Shown: one piece after another, positions 50,103 to 59,954 of the stretch | Layout: the number at the start of each line of letters is the position of its first letter | Position numbering within the stretch: position 1 is the first letter of the stretch | Assembly: GCA_963971575.1 (NCBI GenBank) | Contig: OZ020616.1 | Location: 14,539,575-14,603,574 of the forward strand | Reading direction: 5' to 3' | DNA from: Liopterus haemorrhoidalis | Taxonomy: Eukaryota > Arthropoda > Insecta > Coleoptera > Dytiscidae | DNA: 64,000 nt | Notes under the pieces: generated by a model | The model's input: only the letters and a program-made list of their open reading frames with translations | Databases searched by the model: none | What the model was told of the DNA's origin: nothing | Program-made: the position numbers and the translations under genes

Positions 50103-50707
50103 TGTTTTTTTAAAAAAATATAAAATAATTTCATAACCTCAACTTATCCTACTGTTCTATTACCAAATATGTATTTTTCTACTTACGTCGTCTTCCACTA
50201 ACAAATAATTAGTGTTAAAAAATACGATTTTAGATTGTAGATGTATTCTAATAATATAGATATTTTATAAAAACACGTTGGAAGCTCCTAACTCTTCTAC
50301 GTCTATGAGTAACAAATCTAAAACCCCTATTATAAGTAAATTAGACCCGTCCAGACGAAAAATGGTTTCTGCACACTTTTATTGATGTACTCAAGTCTAT
50401 TTGAATCGACTCTAACTCTTACTCAGTATTTTACCTTACTTTTTAAAACACGTTATAGACTATAAATTTGAATAGTTTTTCTACTCACTTGAAAAGAAAT
50501 GCAACTAAAACAAATGACTGTACTATTCTGACATTCTATTCTTATCTTTATTATTTAACATTTCATTTTTAAATACTTAGATTTATTTCTTCAAAATAAA
50601 TTCGTAACAGGGCATTTAAAAGTTAAAATACTTTACCATTGTGCTAATACAGATTAAGTAACTATTACGAAACTTGTTTCCAGTTCTCTAACTGTTATCA
50701 CTAACTG
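50103..50707. other. Intergenic, no gene recognised
   Basis: AT-rich, nothing supportable. Confidence 0.3.
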
Positions 50708-51618
50708 TGGTTGCAGTTCACTTTATTGATCAATAAATTGATCAAGTTTTTTGTCAATTAATTGAAATTTTTTTGGTAACTTTGAAAATAAAAGGATCAC
50801 TTTACACACATCAATTTATGTAACAATTTTTTTGAAAACTTTTACATTACCAACTTTAAAACATGTTGACATATTTATCAAAATGAAAATATTGAAAAAA
50901 ATCTTCACAAAATTACGAGCTGTGAACAAAAACGAACGAAATAATCTAGATCAGTGCTCCGCAACCGGTGTGCCACGGAACACTGGTGTGCGCATGCGCA
51001 TAATCTTTTTTTCTTCATAATCATAGTTATTATAGTCATAGTATTCACCAGTATTTCTGCTAGACAGCACGTAAAATTCGGTGACGTCGTCTCGCCATTA
51101 AATAATCACTCTGTAAATAAACAAATTGCATTATAGATGCCATCTTGTAAACCAATCGACGCATGTTTGCGTACGATGCGGCAAATTGTAGCTAAAGCTT
51201 CATTCTACAAAAAGGTTTTTAGCTATTTTGTTCTATTGTGAAAACTACTTATAGTTATTGTACTTGGTACTTTGATGTGTCGTAGGTGAGAAAAGATTGC
51301 GGAGCACTGACCTAGCTGCTGGTAAATTAGAACCTTTGCGGTTCTGTCACATTTGAAAACGAAACGCAAACTATATATTTCGTGGTTATGCTACAAATAA
51401 ACAGTTGGCAATATCTTAACAAATAAAAATGTACCTAGAATTCCCTAAAAAAATGAGGAAAAATAGAACTCGTTCTATTTTCAAAACAAATTGATCAATT
51501 TTTTCATCAATTAATAATTCAATTTATTGTTGAAATTTGAACACTTTGCACACATCAATAAATTGAAGGTCAACTTTTTCAATTAATTGATCAATAAATT
51601 GAATCGTATAAAACCCAC
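50708..51618. mobile_element. Harbinger-like MITE copy 2, interrupted by a hAT
   Basis: Collinear with 29671-30207 on both sides of the hAT insertion: TGATCAAGTTTTTTGTCAAT, AATTACGAGCTGTGAACAAA, TTTGCGGTTCTGTCACATTT and ATCAATTTTTTCATCAATTA. The left terminus is eroded; the right terminus reads AAACCCACT then TAA. Confidence 0.8.
50952..51309. mobile_element. hAT MITE, 358 bp (CAGTGCTCCGCAACC ends)
   Basis: Ends CAGTGCTCCGCAACCGG and GATTGCGGAGCACTG are inverted. Comparison with the uninterrupted copy at 29671-30207 gives the insertion point exactly; the 8-bp flanks ATCTAGAT / ACCTAGCT match at 6 of 8. Its 51125-51271 segment recurs inverted at 4598-4745. Confidence 0.88.
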
Positions 51619-51900
51619 TTAACACATAAAATTTATTTCTCTAAAAAATGTTTACTCACCTTTGCTTTAACGAACCTACTGTATTTTGAAATTCCACATT
51701 AGAAACTTTAATTTATGTACAAATTTGTCAACCAAGGTTGCGTAAATCAGTTAAAAGACAAGTACCAATTCTAACTGATTTATATCTATTTCATTGATAA
51801 ATGTTACGAAAGAAAAGTTAAAAATTTTTATGTTGCCCGTAAAATTCAAAATAGTAATAACAGTTTATATATTTTTAAAAATTTAAACGATAACTTATAA

Positions 51901-52687
51901 CACTGGTCAACACAATTTTTGCTGACTTACATCTAAGACTTGTTTCTTACTAATTTGGTGCTGCCAAGCTCAAATATCACATATCACATCAATTTTTGCG
52001 TATCACATCAGATTTTTGCTCTACAACAAATACATATTTTCGGCCAAATAATACTTCTATCGTTTAATTTTAGACGTCGACACTCTAATTAGTACAAATT
52101 TGGCGAACAATAAGGACTAAATAATTAGAAAATATTCTTAAAATTTTATTTATAGTGAAAGAAAGAAAATGAGAATAGTTTTAATTACATTTTAATGCAT
52201 TGGAGTGTTAAAATAAAAATACAAAATAATTTAAGGATTAAATGGTCGTTTGTAAGATCTTCTGGACTGCACCATTCCCGATAAGTCTCTTTTAATACTC
52301 CAACAGTAGTCAGCCATTATGTGAGTATCCCACCTTCCTTGATAACGTCTCTCCATCTCTTTTAAATCCTGATGGAAACGTTCACCCTGTTCATCACTAA
52401 CATCTCCAAGATTGACAGGAAATTTGTCAAGATGACTGTTTAAAAAATGAAGATTCACGCTCATGTTGCACCCCAGATGATGATAATTTTCAATCAAATT
52501 TTAAACGACCTCCACATAGTTTGAAATTAAAGTAGACGTATATCAGAACGTGAAAAGGTGAAAAAATACGATAGAACAAAAATTTGACATGCTAAGCAGA
52601 AACTGTTAACATTTTTGAAATCAGCACCCCAAAATTAGTTAAAAACAAGTACCAGATCTAAGTCAGCAAAAAATTTGTTGACCAGTG
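51901..52687 (-). mobile_element. CACTG-ended element with 3-bp TAA duplication (CACTA/EnSpm-like), coding
   Basis: CACTGGTCAACACAATTTTT then GCTGACTTACATCT at the left mirrors the right end over about 63 bp. TAA lies immediately outside both ends (51898-51900, 52688-52690). CACTG termini with 3-bp duplications are what CACTA (CMC) elements make. The interior holds a single small ORF on the minus strand. Superfamily is inferred from the ends only. Confidence 0.75.
52231..52497 (-). CDS. Conserved transposon-borne protein of unknown function (88 aa)
   Basis: An uninterrupted 88-residue frame with ATG: MIENYHHLGCNMSVNLHFLN, SHLDKFPVNLGDVSDEQGER, FHQDLKEMERRYQGRWDTHI, MADYCWSIKRDLSGMVQSRR, SYKRPFNP. 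I recognise the core (SHLD.FP.NLG..SDEQGERFHQD...ME.RYQGRWD..MMADYCW...RD) as a sequence seen, unnamed, in many arthropod and cnidarian predicted proteins; that recollection is not a database result. It would be the C-terminal part of a longer protein: a stop lies just upstream. It lies between the inverted ends of the CACTG element. No catalytic residues can be assigned. Confidence 0.7.
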   Translation of the reverse strand: MIENYHHLGCNMSVNLHFLNSHLDKFPVNLGDVSDEQGERFHQDLKEMERRYQGRWDTHIMADYCWSIKRDLSGMVQSRRSYKRPFNP

Positions 52688-52902
52688 TAATGCTTATCTA
52701 TAAAATGGGGGAAGGGGTTAGGATAGCGGTCCGTCAAGCAAAGGCGGATTAAACTTATATGGGGTCCCTGGCTGAAAAATTTGCCGTGGCCTTTGTATCA
52801 AGCTGATTTTTGTTAATCAGTAAAAAAGGACCAGATTCTTGTCATAAATACCTAGTTTGTACGCGAATATAATAAATGAAATACAATTTGATGTCATAGA
52901 AC

Positions 52903-55261
52903 CAGAGCTGGGACTTACTTCAAGTAAAATACTTGAAAAAGTACTTCAAGTATTTTTAAGTACTTCAAGTACTTTACTTCAAGTACTTTTTAAATTTGGC
53001 AGTTGTACTTGGTACTGCAAGTACTTCAATAGAAATACTTACTTGATACTTGTTTTCGAAAATAAGTAGTACTTCAAGTAGTTCAAAGTACTTGAAGTAT
53101 TTGAAAGTACTTGAAGTATTTGAAAGTACTTGCAGTAGTTGAAAGTACTTGAAGTAATTATACTTTTTAAATTTTTCAGAATTTTAACGGACAAGACACA
53201 AGAATGAACAAGTTCTTTAATGTGTGAATGGTAATAGTTGGTTAAAGTCTTGCGTTTGTTAAGTGCGTTGTGTTTCGTATTCTGATTTTGAATTTAGCGT
53301 CATATCTAATTATCACTTACCAAAACATGTAAGGTGTGCAAGTCACACGTTGAATTTGATAGCAACGACAGACGTTAAGAATGCGATAGAAAAAAATACC
53401 ACACTTAGGACAAAACATACTAATGCAATTTATTGTGGAAAATGTTTGGCCGCCCAAAGTGTAGTGAAATATTTTATCAAGTTCTAGGTCACACTTTTAG
53501 TTATCCTTGTATAACCCGATGGAATTCATTTTATGTTTCCTTATCTCAAATATTAAAAGATGCCGATAATTTAAAATCTCTTTTCGACAAATTAAATATT
53601 CGGAACCATATGGTCAAAGATACCGAATTGCAGTATTTGAAAGAATACTGCCTTGTACTTCAACCACTCGCACATGCCCATGATATTTTACAAGGCGACA
53701 AAAAAACTTCTTTGGGTATTTGCTTCCATGTTTGGGTTCTCTTTTAAAAAAAATTGAAAAGCTTGAAGACGAAAACCTAAATGTTGCTCAACCAATCCTT
53801 GAAGCGTGTATAAACGGGTTATTACAAAGATTTGAAAAATATTTTAATTTTGACGGTGTTAATGTCGAGAGGCGATTATTGCTTCTTTTACATTACCAAA
53901 TTTTAAGTTACGATGGATTCATACATTTAAAAACTTTTATTCGCATATATCAGACATAAACCAAGAAATGCAACAAATTATACTTAAAGCTGCATAGGAC
54001 TTGGGCTTAGAGGATAAAACTGAAAGTGAAAATACTAAAATTTTTCCCGCAGAAGATGATTTTTTTAAAATTAGATCAACAGAATGATGTTTCTTTTAAT
54101 GACGCCAGTAATTTTAAACAAAAAATTGAATTAGAATTTCTAGAATATTTTAATAAAACAGACACATCATTAACTTTGCTTAGTAATTATCCGACTATGA
54201 AAAATTTATTTCACAAATTTAATACCAGTGTTCCTTCTTCGGCCCCTGTTGAACAGTTATTTTCGTTCGCCGAAATTATTAACAGTCCTCGACAACACGC
54301 ATTATCAGACAGCAATTTTGAAAAACTAATTAAATAAGTACTGTTAAAATCAAATAGTGTTCAGTTATATAAGCAATAAAAACATTGTTAATTTAGAATT
54401 ATTATTTTTAATAATAATAATAATTATTATTTTTAATTAATTTAGACCATCGACTTGAATGTTAAAAATGCTGAATCTAATAACATTGAAAATAAATATT
54501 TTTTTGAAAATTATTGCCTGCTTTATTTATTTTTTCAATGTGTTGTTCTTATCTATTTTACATTAACTCCTAGTTTCATAATGGTTTTAAACTTTAAAGT
54601 TAAAGTTTTATTTTATTGCTATCAAATAGCATTTAAAATAAATAAAATAATAAATTAAATTTATAATTTCCATAAATTTCAATTACTTACATTTGTTTAA
54701 ATCAATAAAACGAAAAATTCGTCTATGTAGTCACCGTTTCAATAACGGGAACGGGAGTTCCGTATTAGTTTTAGGTAGGTCCAGCGTTTGGTCAACTAAG
54801 TAAAGTGGTGAGTTACATCACAAACGATATAAATTTATTATAAAAATTAAATTATTATTATTATTTTCCATCCTTTCTTTTTGTCTCACGATATCCGTGG
54901 TCAACTCTGCCTAACATGTCTTCTGACAATAAGTTAGTATAATATTAGCGGATAAGTATAGTATTAGTATTATTATTATTGTACTATATATTTTATATTT
55001 TTTTAGTACTTGAAGTACTTTGTAGTACTTGAAGTACTTTGTAGTACTTGAAGTACTTTTTAGTACTTGAAGTATTTTGTAGTACTTGAAGTACTTCTTC
55101 CGGTACTTGAAGTACATACTTCAAGTACTTTTCATAAATACTTGTTACTTCAAGTACTTTAAATTTTTTACCAGTACTTGTACTTGCAAAAGAAAGTACT
55201 AGGTGCAGTACTTGATACTAAGTACTTCAAGCACTTTTCATCAGTACTTGGCCCAGCTCTG
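52903..55261 (+). mobile_element. hAT element, 2.36 kb, with dense ACTTGAAGTACTT sub-terminal iterations
   Basis: Ends CAGAGCTGGGACTTACTT and AGTACTTGGCCCAGCTCTG are inverted with the exact 8-bp CATAGAAC on both sides (52895-52902 and 55262-55269). AAGTACTTCAAGT-type repeats fill 52915-53165 and 55005-55255. It carries a decayed transposase gene. It is inserted in an older inverted repeat. Confidence 0.95.
53263..54337 (+). pseudogene. hAT transposase, decayed
   Basis: The plus strand, across several frames, reads HVRCASHTLNLIATTDVKNA, CITRWNSFYVSLSQILKDAD, QYLKEYCLVLQPLAHAHDIL QGDKKTSLG, LPCLGSLLKKIEKLED and, at the end, FNTSVPSSAPVEQLFSFAEI, INSPRQHALSDSNFEKLIK. CASHTLNL and TRWNS are hAT core motifs, and SSAPVE.LFSFA....R..L....FE.L is the dimerisation block. 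At least three frame changes. The BED finger is not seen. Confidence 0.88.
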
Positions 55262-55412
55262 CATAGAACCCTTATAAAAAAATTGACATGCGGCCCTCGT
55301 TGTCCCAAGGGTGGAAAATTTCGGAAAAGTTGTGTAAAAATTTTAATCACTCAAATTTTTTCCGAAATTTTCCATCTTTGGGCCGCATGCCAATTTTTTT
55401 ATAGGGGCTTTA
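55262..55412. repeat. Inverted repeat (MITE) split by the hAT at 52903-55261
   Basis: CCCTTATAAAAAAATTGACA then TGCGGCCC ... GGAAAATTTCGGAAAA mirrors the right arm TTTTCCGAAATTTTCCATCT then TTGGGCCGCATGCCAATTTT. Outer bases TTTGATGTCATAGAAC lie left of the hAT at about 52887, and GGGGCTTTATGACACAAACT on the right, so the hAT landed in the left arm. Confidence 0.7.
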
Positions 55413-56191
55413 TGACACAAACTTTAATTATTTTCATCGGCATGCTGCATGAAAACGCGGAAAATTATATTATTTTATTACAAGATCACGTGACCGTTTG
55501 AGCCCTTTGGGAGCCTACGAATCGCTTGCCTATAATTTTTAAGTCTTTAAATTTGTTTTAATTTTCTTTTGATAAAAGGGCAAGCATTAATAAATCGGAG
55601 AAAAACACAAAATTTTGTGCAAGTGGAAATACAATTCTCCATATAATCGGAAAGCGTGCAGGGGTTTAGTACCCTCCTCTCTATGTTGTCACAGGGTAAA
55701 TATTCTCTCCTCTAAAAGGCATGCTGTATGAATCCGGAGACCATAAACTGTCATGAGCTCCCGGTCTATTAAGAAAACGCGTTTTTAAGGGACTCATTTT
55801 GTGATCTCCCCAAGAAAATATTATTGCTTCTAAGACCCCCCCCCCTAGAGAACATAAGGGTACGTGCCTGTATATCTTGTTCTTCTTTTTAGCGTTTTCC
55901 GGTTGTTGCGGGGTCCGCTTTTTGGATTTTTGAACACCACTTTTGCCGATCAGACGCTTCTTTCGGGAGTAGATGGGCAACCCTCATGTCATCGTCGACT
56001 GTCCCTTGCTATCGTTGTTTAGGCCTACCGCGAGGGCGCTTGCCATCTGTTGTAAAATTGTGCGCAACGAAGGGAACGATACTAGATGCTGCTTATCTGA
56101 CATGTCGAAACCACTGAAAGCGATTTTCCGCATTTTTTCCTGAATTGGAATATTAGATGGGTATTCCAGTGGAGCGCCGAAGTCACATACG
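55413..56191. other. Unassigned sequence with a GC-richer block
   Basis: 55860-56060 holds TCTTGTTCTTCTTTTTAGCG then TTTTCCGGTTGTTGCGGGGT, resembling untranslated ends of insect LINEs in antisense, but no coding motif proves it. The minus-strand frame 55681-55980 is not recognised. Confidence 0.35.
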
Positions 56192-56699
56192 CAGGGCCGG
56201 CGCTAGGCATGTGCAGTGGCACATGGCCTCGCGTATGGTGCGAACCGCGCGTACTCGCGTACACCAAACTCTCATCTAAATTGTATATGTAGTTTTCGAG
56301 CGCGCTGAAATTAGAACGAAGAAAACGGGTAGGGTGCTTTGCGTCACCTGTGATTCCCCGAATACGAGAAAAAATCACACAGCCGAAAGTTGTTATTGAT
56401 AGATGCCACAGAAAAAAAATAGTGTAACATTCACTAAATTTATCCCTCATTAAAATATATACATTTGAAACATTATAGGAGTATCTGAACATAGCGTGGT
56501 AGCGGACAGCACCAGGTAAGTCACCAGATAATTATATTTTGACTGATGTATATCGTTCATTCCGTCATTTTGCGTGGTCCATCATTATTGAACCAGCCCT
56601 TTTTGACCACTGCGTCAGCATACATTTTTCTTGTCAATCTCGCACATGGCCTCGCGCCTGCCCTGGCACATGGCCCTGCAAAACCTAGCGCCGGCCCTG
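56192..56699. mobile_element. hAT element, 508 bp (CAGGGCCGGCGCTAGGC ends)
   Basis: Ends CAGGGCCGGCGCTAGGC and CCTAGCGCCGGCCCTG are inverted with the exact 8-bp CACATACG on both sides (56184-56191 and 56700-56707). CACATGGCC blocks follow both ends. No transposase. Confidence 0.94.
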
Positions 56700-56710
56700 C
56701 ACATACGGTC

Positions 56711-56845
56711 TTATCTTATCAGCAGCCGGCCTTATCACCAGATGTAATATATGGCCTTATCTTATCAACATCCGGTCAGACAGGAAGTTCGCCCACAATA
56801 TCCGGTTGTTAGCAACTTCCGTTCCTGATAAGAATCGATATAAAA
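56711..56845 (+). promoter_or_regulatory. Cluster of six GATA sites and a TATA box
   Basis: TTATCTTATCA (two overlapping inverted GATA sites) at 56711, TTATCA at 56732, TTATCTTATCA again at 56757 and TGATAAG at 56826, followed by TATAAAA at 56839-56845. The unit CTTATCTTATCARCA then CCGG is repeated about 46 bp apart. The spacing from TATA to the next ORF would give a 5' leader of about 150 bases. Function inferred. Confidence 0.45.
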
Positions 56846-56935
56846 CCCAACTATTCGTGGCAATTTTTTTATTGTTCTGTGAGAACTCTAGAAGAACACT
56901 ACTACTGATCATCATATATACAAAAGATAAAATAC

Positions 56936-56976
56936 TCCTACTACTACTACTACTACAACTACAACTACTACTACAA

Positions 56977-57007
<31 letters not shown>

Positions 57008-57232
57008 GGCTACTACTACAACCATGGACACAGCACTGTACTCAGCATTTCAACAAGAACAACATCATCAACAACAACCACAACTACAACAACAACAACG
57101 ACAACAACAACTACAACAACAACTACAACAAACACTATATCAACCATGTACACAGAATTACTACTACTACTACTATTGCTACTACTCCGACTACTGCTAC
57201 TACTACTACTACTACTGCTTCTACTACTAGCG
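56936..57232 (+). repeat. Trinucleotide repeat tract (CTA)n / (CAA)n / (CTG)n
   Basis: Three blocks: CTA/CAA/CTG repeats (56940-57022), CAA/CAG/CTA (57045-57135) and CTA (57165-57232). Period three is kept throughout, so open frames extend over it on the plus strand in more than one frame. Confidence 0.9.
57024..57230 (+). CDS. Candidate Gln/Tyr-rich small protein (68 aa), doubtful
   Basis: ATG at 57024 opens MDTALYSAFQQEQHHQQQPQ, a LQQQ-rich middle, LYQPCTQN, then a run of Tyr with interspersed Cys and Asp, and a TAG. An overlapping ATG frame at 56806-57315 (169 codons, Leu- and Asn/Thr-rich) is the alternative; both owe their openness to the repeat. A GATA/TATA cluster lies upstream. No homology is visible, so this could be just a microsatellite. 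Confidence 0.25.
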   Translation: MDTALYSAFQQEQHHQQQPQLQQQQRQQQLQQQLQQTLYQPCTQNYYYYYYCYYSDYCYYYYYYCFYY

Positions 57233-57436
57233 ATGAAAAATTGTTGGAAGTCAGCGGTTTAGCTATAACCGGATCCGCTTACTTGATATCAGAAAAAAAA
57301 AATATATATATATAACATTATCAACTTGAAGTTCCTGTTCGCTGATGATAATCTTTCGAAAGAATTTACAGAATAAAATAAATATACATATTTAAATCAT
57401 ACAAAAATTTAAAGAAAACATAATTCAGTATGCAAA

Positions 57437-57673
57437 GTGCACAAAATTACAACATCTATGAAGAAGTTGAACATTATTCACAACGATGGAAGTTTGTTTA
57501 ATCTGGTCTCTACAATCAGTTTTTCAATCGACATGTCTGCGCTGTACCAGTTCAATTCTGATGAGCGTCTCCGTGGTCACCAACTGAAGCTCTTACACGA
57601 AATTTTCCATCAGCCCCAACGTCAGCACTTCCTAACAAACAGAGCATTTAGCACCTGGACAATATATTTATAA
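57437..57673 (+). pseudogene. LINE (CR1/jockey-like) reverse transcriptase extreme C-terminus
   Basis: The plus strand reads LNIIHNDGSLFNLVSTISFS, ... FNSDERLRGHQLKLLHEIFH, QPQRQHFLTNRAFSTWTIYL. The pattern R.RGH.LKL.......R..FF.NRV...WN.LP closes many CR1/jockey-type LINE ORFs. Only this tail is present. Confidence 0.6.
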
Positions 57674-57782
57674 TATTATCATATAGTGCATTCAAATGTG
57701 AGTTTGCAGTATAGCTCTTATGGCAAATGGGAGCGGTGTTGCCAAATGTTGTAAAAGTGTCAAATATATCAATTATAATAAT

Positions 57783-58556
57783 ATAGGTAGAAGTGGAAAA
57801 TAATTTCACTCAGCTTTTTGGACAAGAAGCGTTTATTTTAACAAAACACAACGTTTCGCCAACAACATTGTTGGCTTCTTCAGGTGCTATAACAATAACA
57901 TCAAGATAGAAAACAATATGTTGCAATTAATAACAAATTGCTATATGATTGCTCCATATCTCAATTAATCACTCTGGTTCTTTCAACTTAGTTGATAGTA
58001 GTGTAAATTTCATGATTGCGGGGGTTATCGTTGCGTTATGTTGTACAGGGTGGGACACTGTCAACTCTGTCGATTTGTGCGTACCAAGTAGTCAGGGGGG
58101 GTAGTGTCGCAGCCTGTCATATTGATGCAGCGATGAAACTTGTTTTCATTATATTATTATATAAGTTAATGTTGGACAATTATATGGTTTATTTGTCTCA
58201 GTTGCACTGTTAAATTCAAACAATAGTTTTTAATTTTTGGATCACTATATTTCTAAATTTAATTTAAATTTTACTCCTGGTTTTTCCTATGTTTTGTTAC
58301 CTTCAAGTACACAGAATATCTATGTATTCTGCAATTTCACCATCCTTGGAGATGATTGATGTACAGTCTGTTATGACTACGTTTAACTAACATAGGTAAA
58401 TTTTGTTATTAATTGCAACATATTGTTTTCTATCTTGATGTTATTGTTATAGCACCTGAAGAAGCCAACAATGTTGTTGGCGAAACGTTGTGTTTTGTTA
58501 AAATAAACGCTTCTTGTCCAAAAAGCTGAGTGAAATTATTTTCCACTTCTACCTAT
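57783..58556. mobile_element. Foldback element with 155-bp near-identical inverted arms and hammerhead-like motif
   Basis: The arms 57783-57937 and 58402-58556 mirror each other almost perfectly (ATAGGTAGAAGTGGAAAATA ... TTGCAATTAATAACAAA). A possible 13-base duplication CAATTATAATAAT lies at 57770 and 58590, which would put the right border about 30 bp outside the arm. No coding sequence. The arm contains a CTGAAGA-hairpin-GAAA motif. Confidence 0.85.
58451..58494 (+). ncRNA. Hammerhead-ribozyme-like core
   Basis: AGCAC (stem I), CTGAAGA (58456-58462; the family core is CUGANGA), an 8-bp perfect stem II (GCCAACAA with TTGTTGGC, 2-base loop), GAAA (58482-58485), C, GTT, then GTGTT, which pairs with AGCAC (one G-U). 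This is the order of a type I hammerhead with a minimal stem III, as described in Penelope-like and other retroelements. An inverted copy is in the left arm of the element. Self-cleavage is not shown by sequence alone. Confidence 0.4.
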
Positions 58557-58603
58557 ATTCAAAATTTGGACGTTAAATTACTTTCTACAATTATAATAAT
58601 ATG

Positions 58604-58830
58604 AAAAACTCGTATGATTTATAAAAATTAACTCTTATAAAACGCAAAATATCACTCAACAAAAACAAATGGCCATTTGAAGAATACTGCGTCTTCACAG
58701 ATCAGCGCGTTTTAGAGCTGGCAACGTCGACAAGTAAGAAAAGGATAGCGTCATTGTGTAAACCCATTAGAGAGTATGAAAAAGAACTACTCCATATGCC
58801 CTGTACTGCACACTCACCTTTGAACGCACT
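58604..58830. other. Unassigned sequence
   Basis: No coding or repeat evidence. Confidence 0.3.
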
Positions 58831-59390
58831 ATAGTATTGGTTCACATGGATACGCCAAAGTCTGTTTACACCACAACAGTCACCAAAGTATCCAGATCTA
58901 GACAAATTGAGACAGATTATACTTAAATTTAATCATAAGTCAATAGAATAATTAGTAATTAAAATTTAATTTATTGTAGATACCACGCGCATATAAGCTG
59001 TTCACTTTTGTAAGAACAAACTAGATCTGGTTATTTTGGTTACTTTTATAGTGTATTATTGACTTAAAATGTCAATTAAAAATATTCCTTACGCTGTAAA
59101 ATCGACTTTAGGTTTCTAGATTATGATCATTATAATTAAGATATCATTTTTCATTATGACATATGTCAAATGGATCGACATTTTAAAAAAGTGACATTTT
59201 TTAATACCAACATGACATACAATTTCAAAGATACAAACTATTGAAAACAAAATTTCCTCTTAGTTTGTTCTTACAAAAGTGAAATGCTTATATAATCCGT
59301 CTCAATTTGTAATACGAAACTAGATCTGGTTACTTTGGTGACTGTTGTGGTGTAAACAGACTTTGGTGTATCCGTGTGAATCAATACTAT
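58831..59390. mobile_element. Inverted-repeat element hosting MITE-B
   Basis: The left arm, ATAGTATTGGTTCACATGGA, GCCAAAGTCTGTTTACACCA, CAACAGTCACCAAAGTATCC, mirrors the right arm ending TCAATACTAT at 59390. The arms exceed 100 bp. The MITE-B copy at 58992-59290 fills the centre and shares the AGATCTGGTTA motif with the arms. Confidence 0.75.
58992..59290. mobile_element. MITE-B copy
   Basis: Ends TATAAGCTGTTCACTTTTGT and TTACAAAAGTGAAATGCTTA are inverted. Same internal order as 32385-32675 read in inverse: TATGATCATTATAATTAAGA, GACATATGTCA, AATACCAACATGACATACA. Confidence 0.8.
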
Positions 59391-59952
59391 GATAATATTA
59401 TAAATGTATTGTCAATATACAACATAAAAAATTAACTTTCCCTGTTAGTTACGTATTACAAAATGAGACGGATAATACCTAACGGTATTTGTGGTGTACG
59501 CCCTTATATTTGAATTTTCATTTTAGGGTGCTAGGTATTGCTCTTTATTGTAAAAATTATTTTAATCTATACCTTCTAAGACTACTACATCCTCTCCATT
59601 TTCTTCCTCCACATTGTTATTGATTTTCCATTTTTTGTTTAAAATCTTCTCATTAGTTTTGCATTCAAAAAAAGCAATTCCCTTCTCGACAAGGATATTT
59701 CCGATTTTTTTTGCAGATATAGTCCCGAATTCAATTATTTTCTGCCAAATTTCAGAATCATTTTTAAATGAAAATCAAAATATTTGCAAATATTAATTTC
59801 AATACTTGCTGCATTTCAACTCATATAATTGTTTCTATCAATAAAATAATACAAACGAATATTATCAAGAAACTTGTATAAATTTTTATAAAATGCTTCA
59901 AAGTATTAATTAAGAAATTTTGAGTAAAAAAAGAAGAATGTTTATTAAAAAA
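59391..59952. other. Intergenic, no gene recognised
   Basis: AT-rich; the frame at 59614-59796 has no domain. Confidence 0.3.
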
Positions 59953-59954
59953 TG

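Noticed and set aside
53016..53160. Frames in the ACTTGAAGTACTT arrays (also 54911-55117, minus)
   Set aside because: Repeat-encoded low-complexity peptides (KYFKYYKVLQVLK type), not proteins.
55681..55980. Minus-strand basic frame (GKSGVQKSKKRTPQQPENAK) as a small nuclear protein
   Set aside because: Likely antisense of a LINE untranslated region; no domain and no start context.
56806..57315. 169-codon frame (Leu-rich then Asn/Thr-rich) as the real product of the repeat locus
   Set aside because: Openness is due to period-three repeats; composition changes abruptly with each repeat block. Mentioned only as the alternative frame to the Q/Y ORF.
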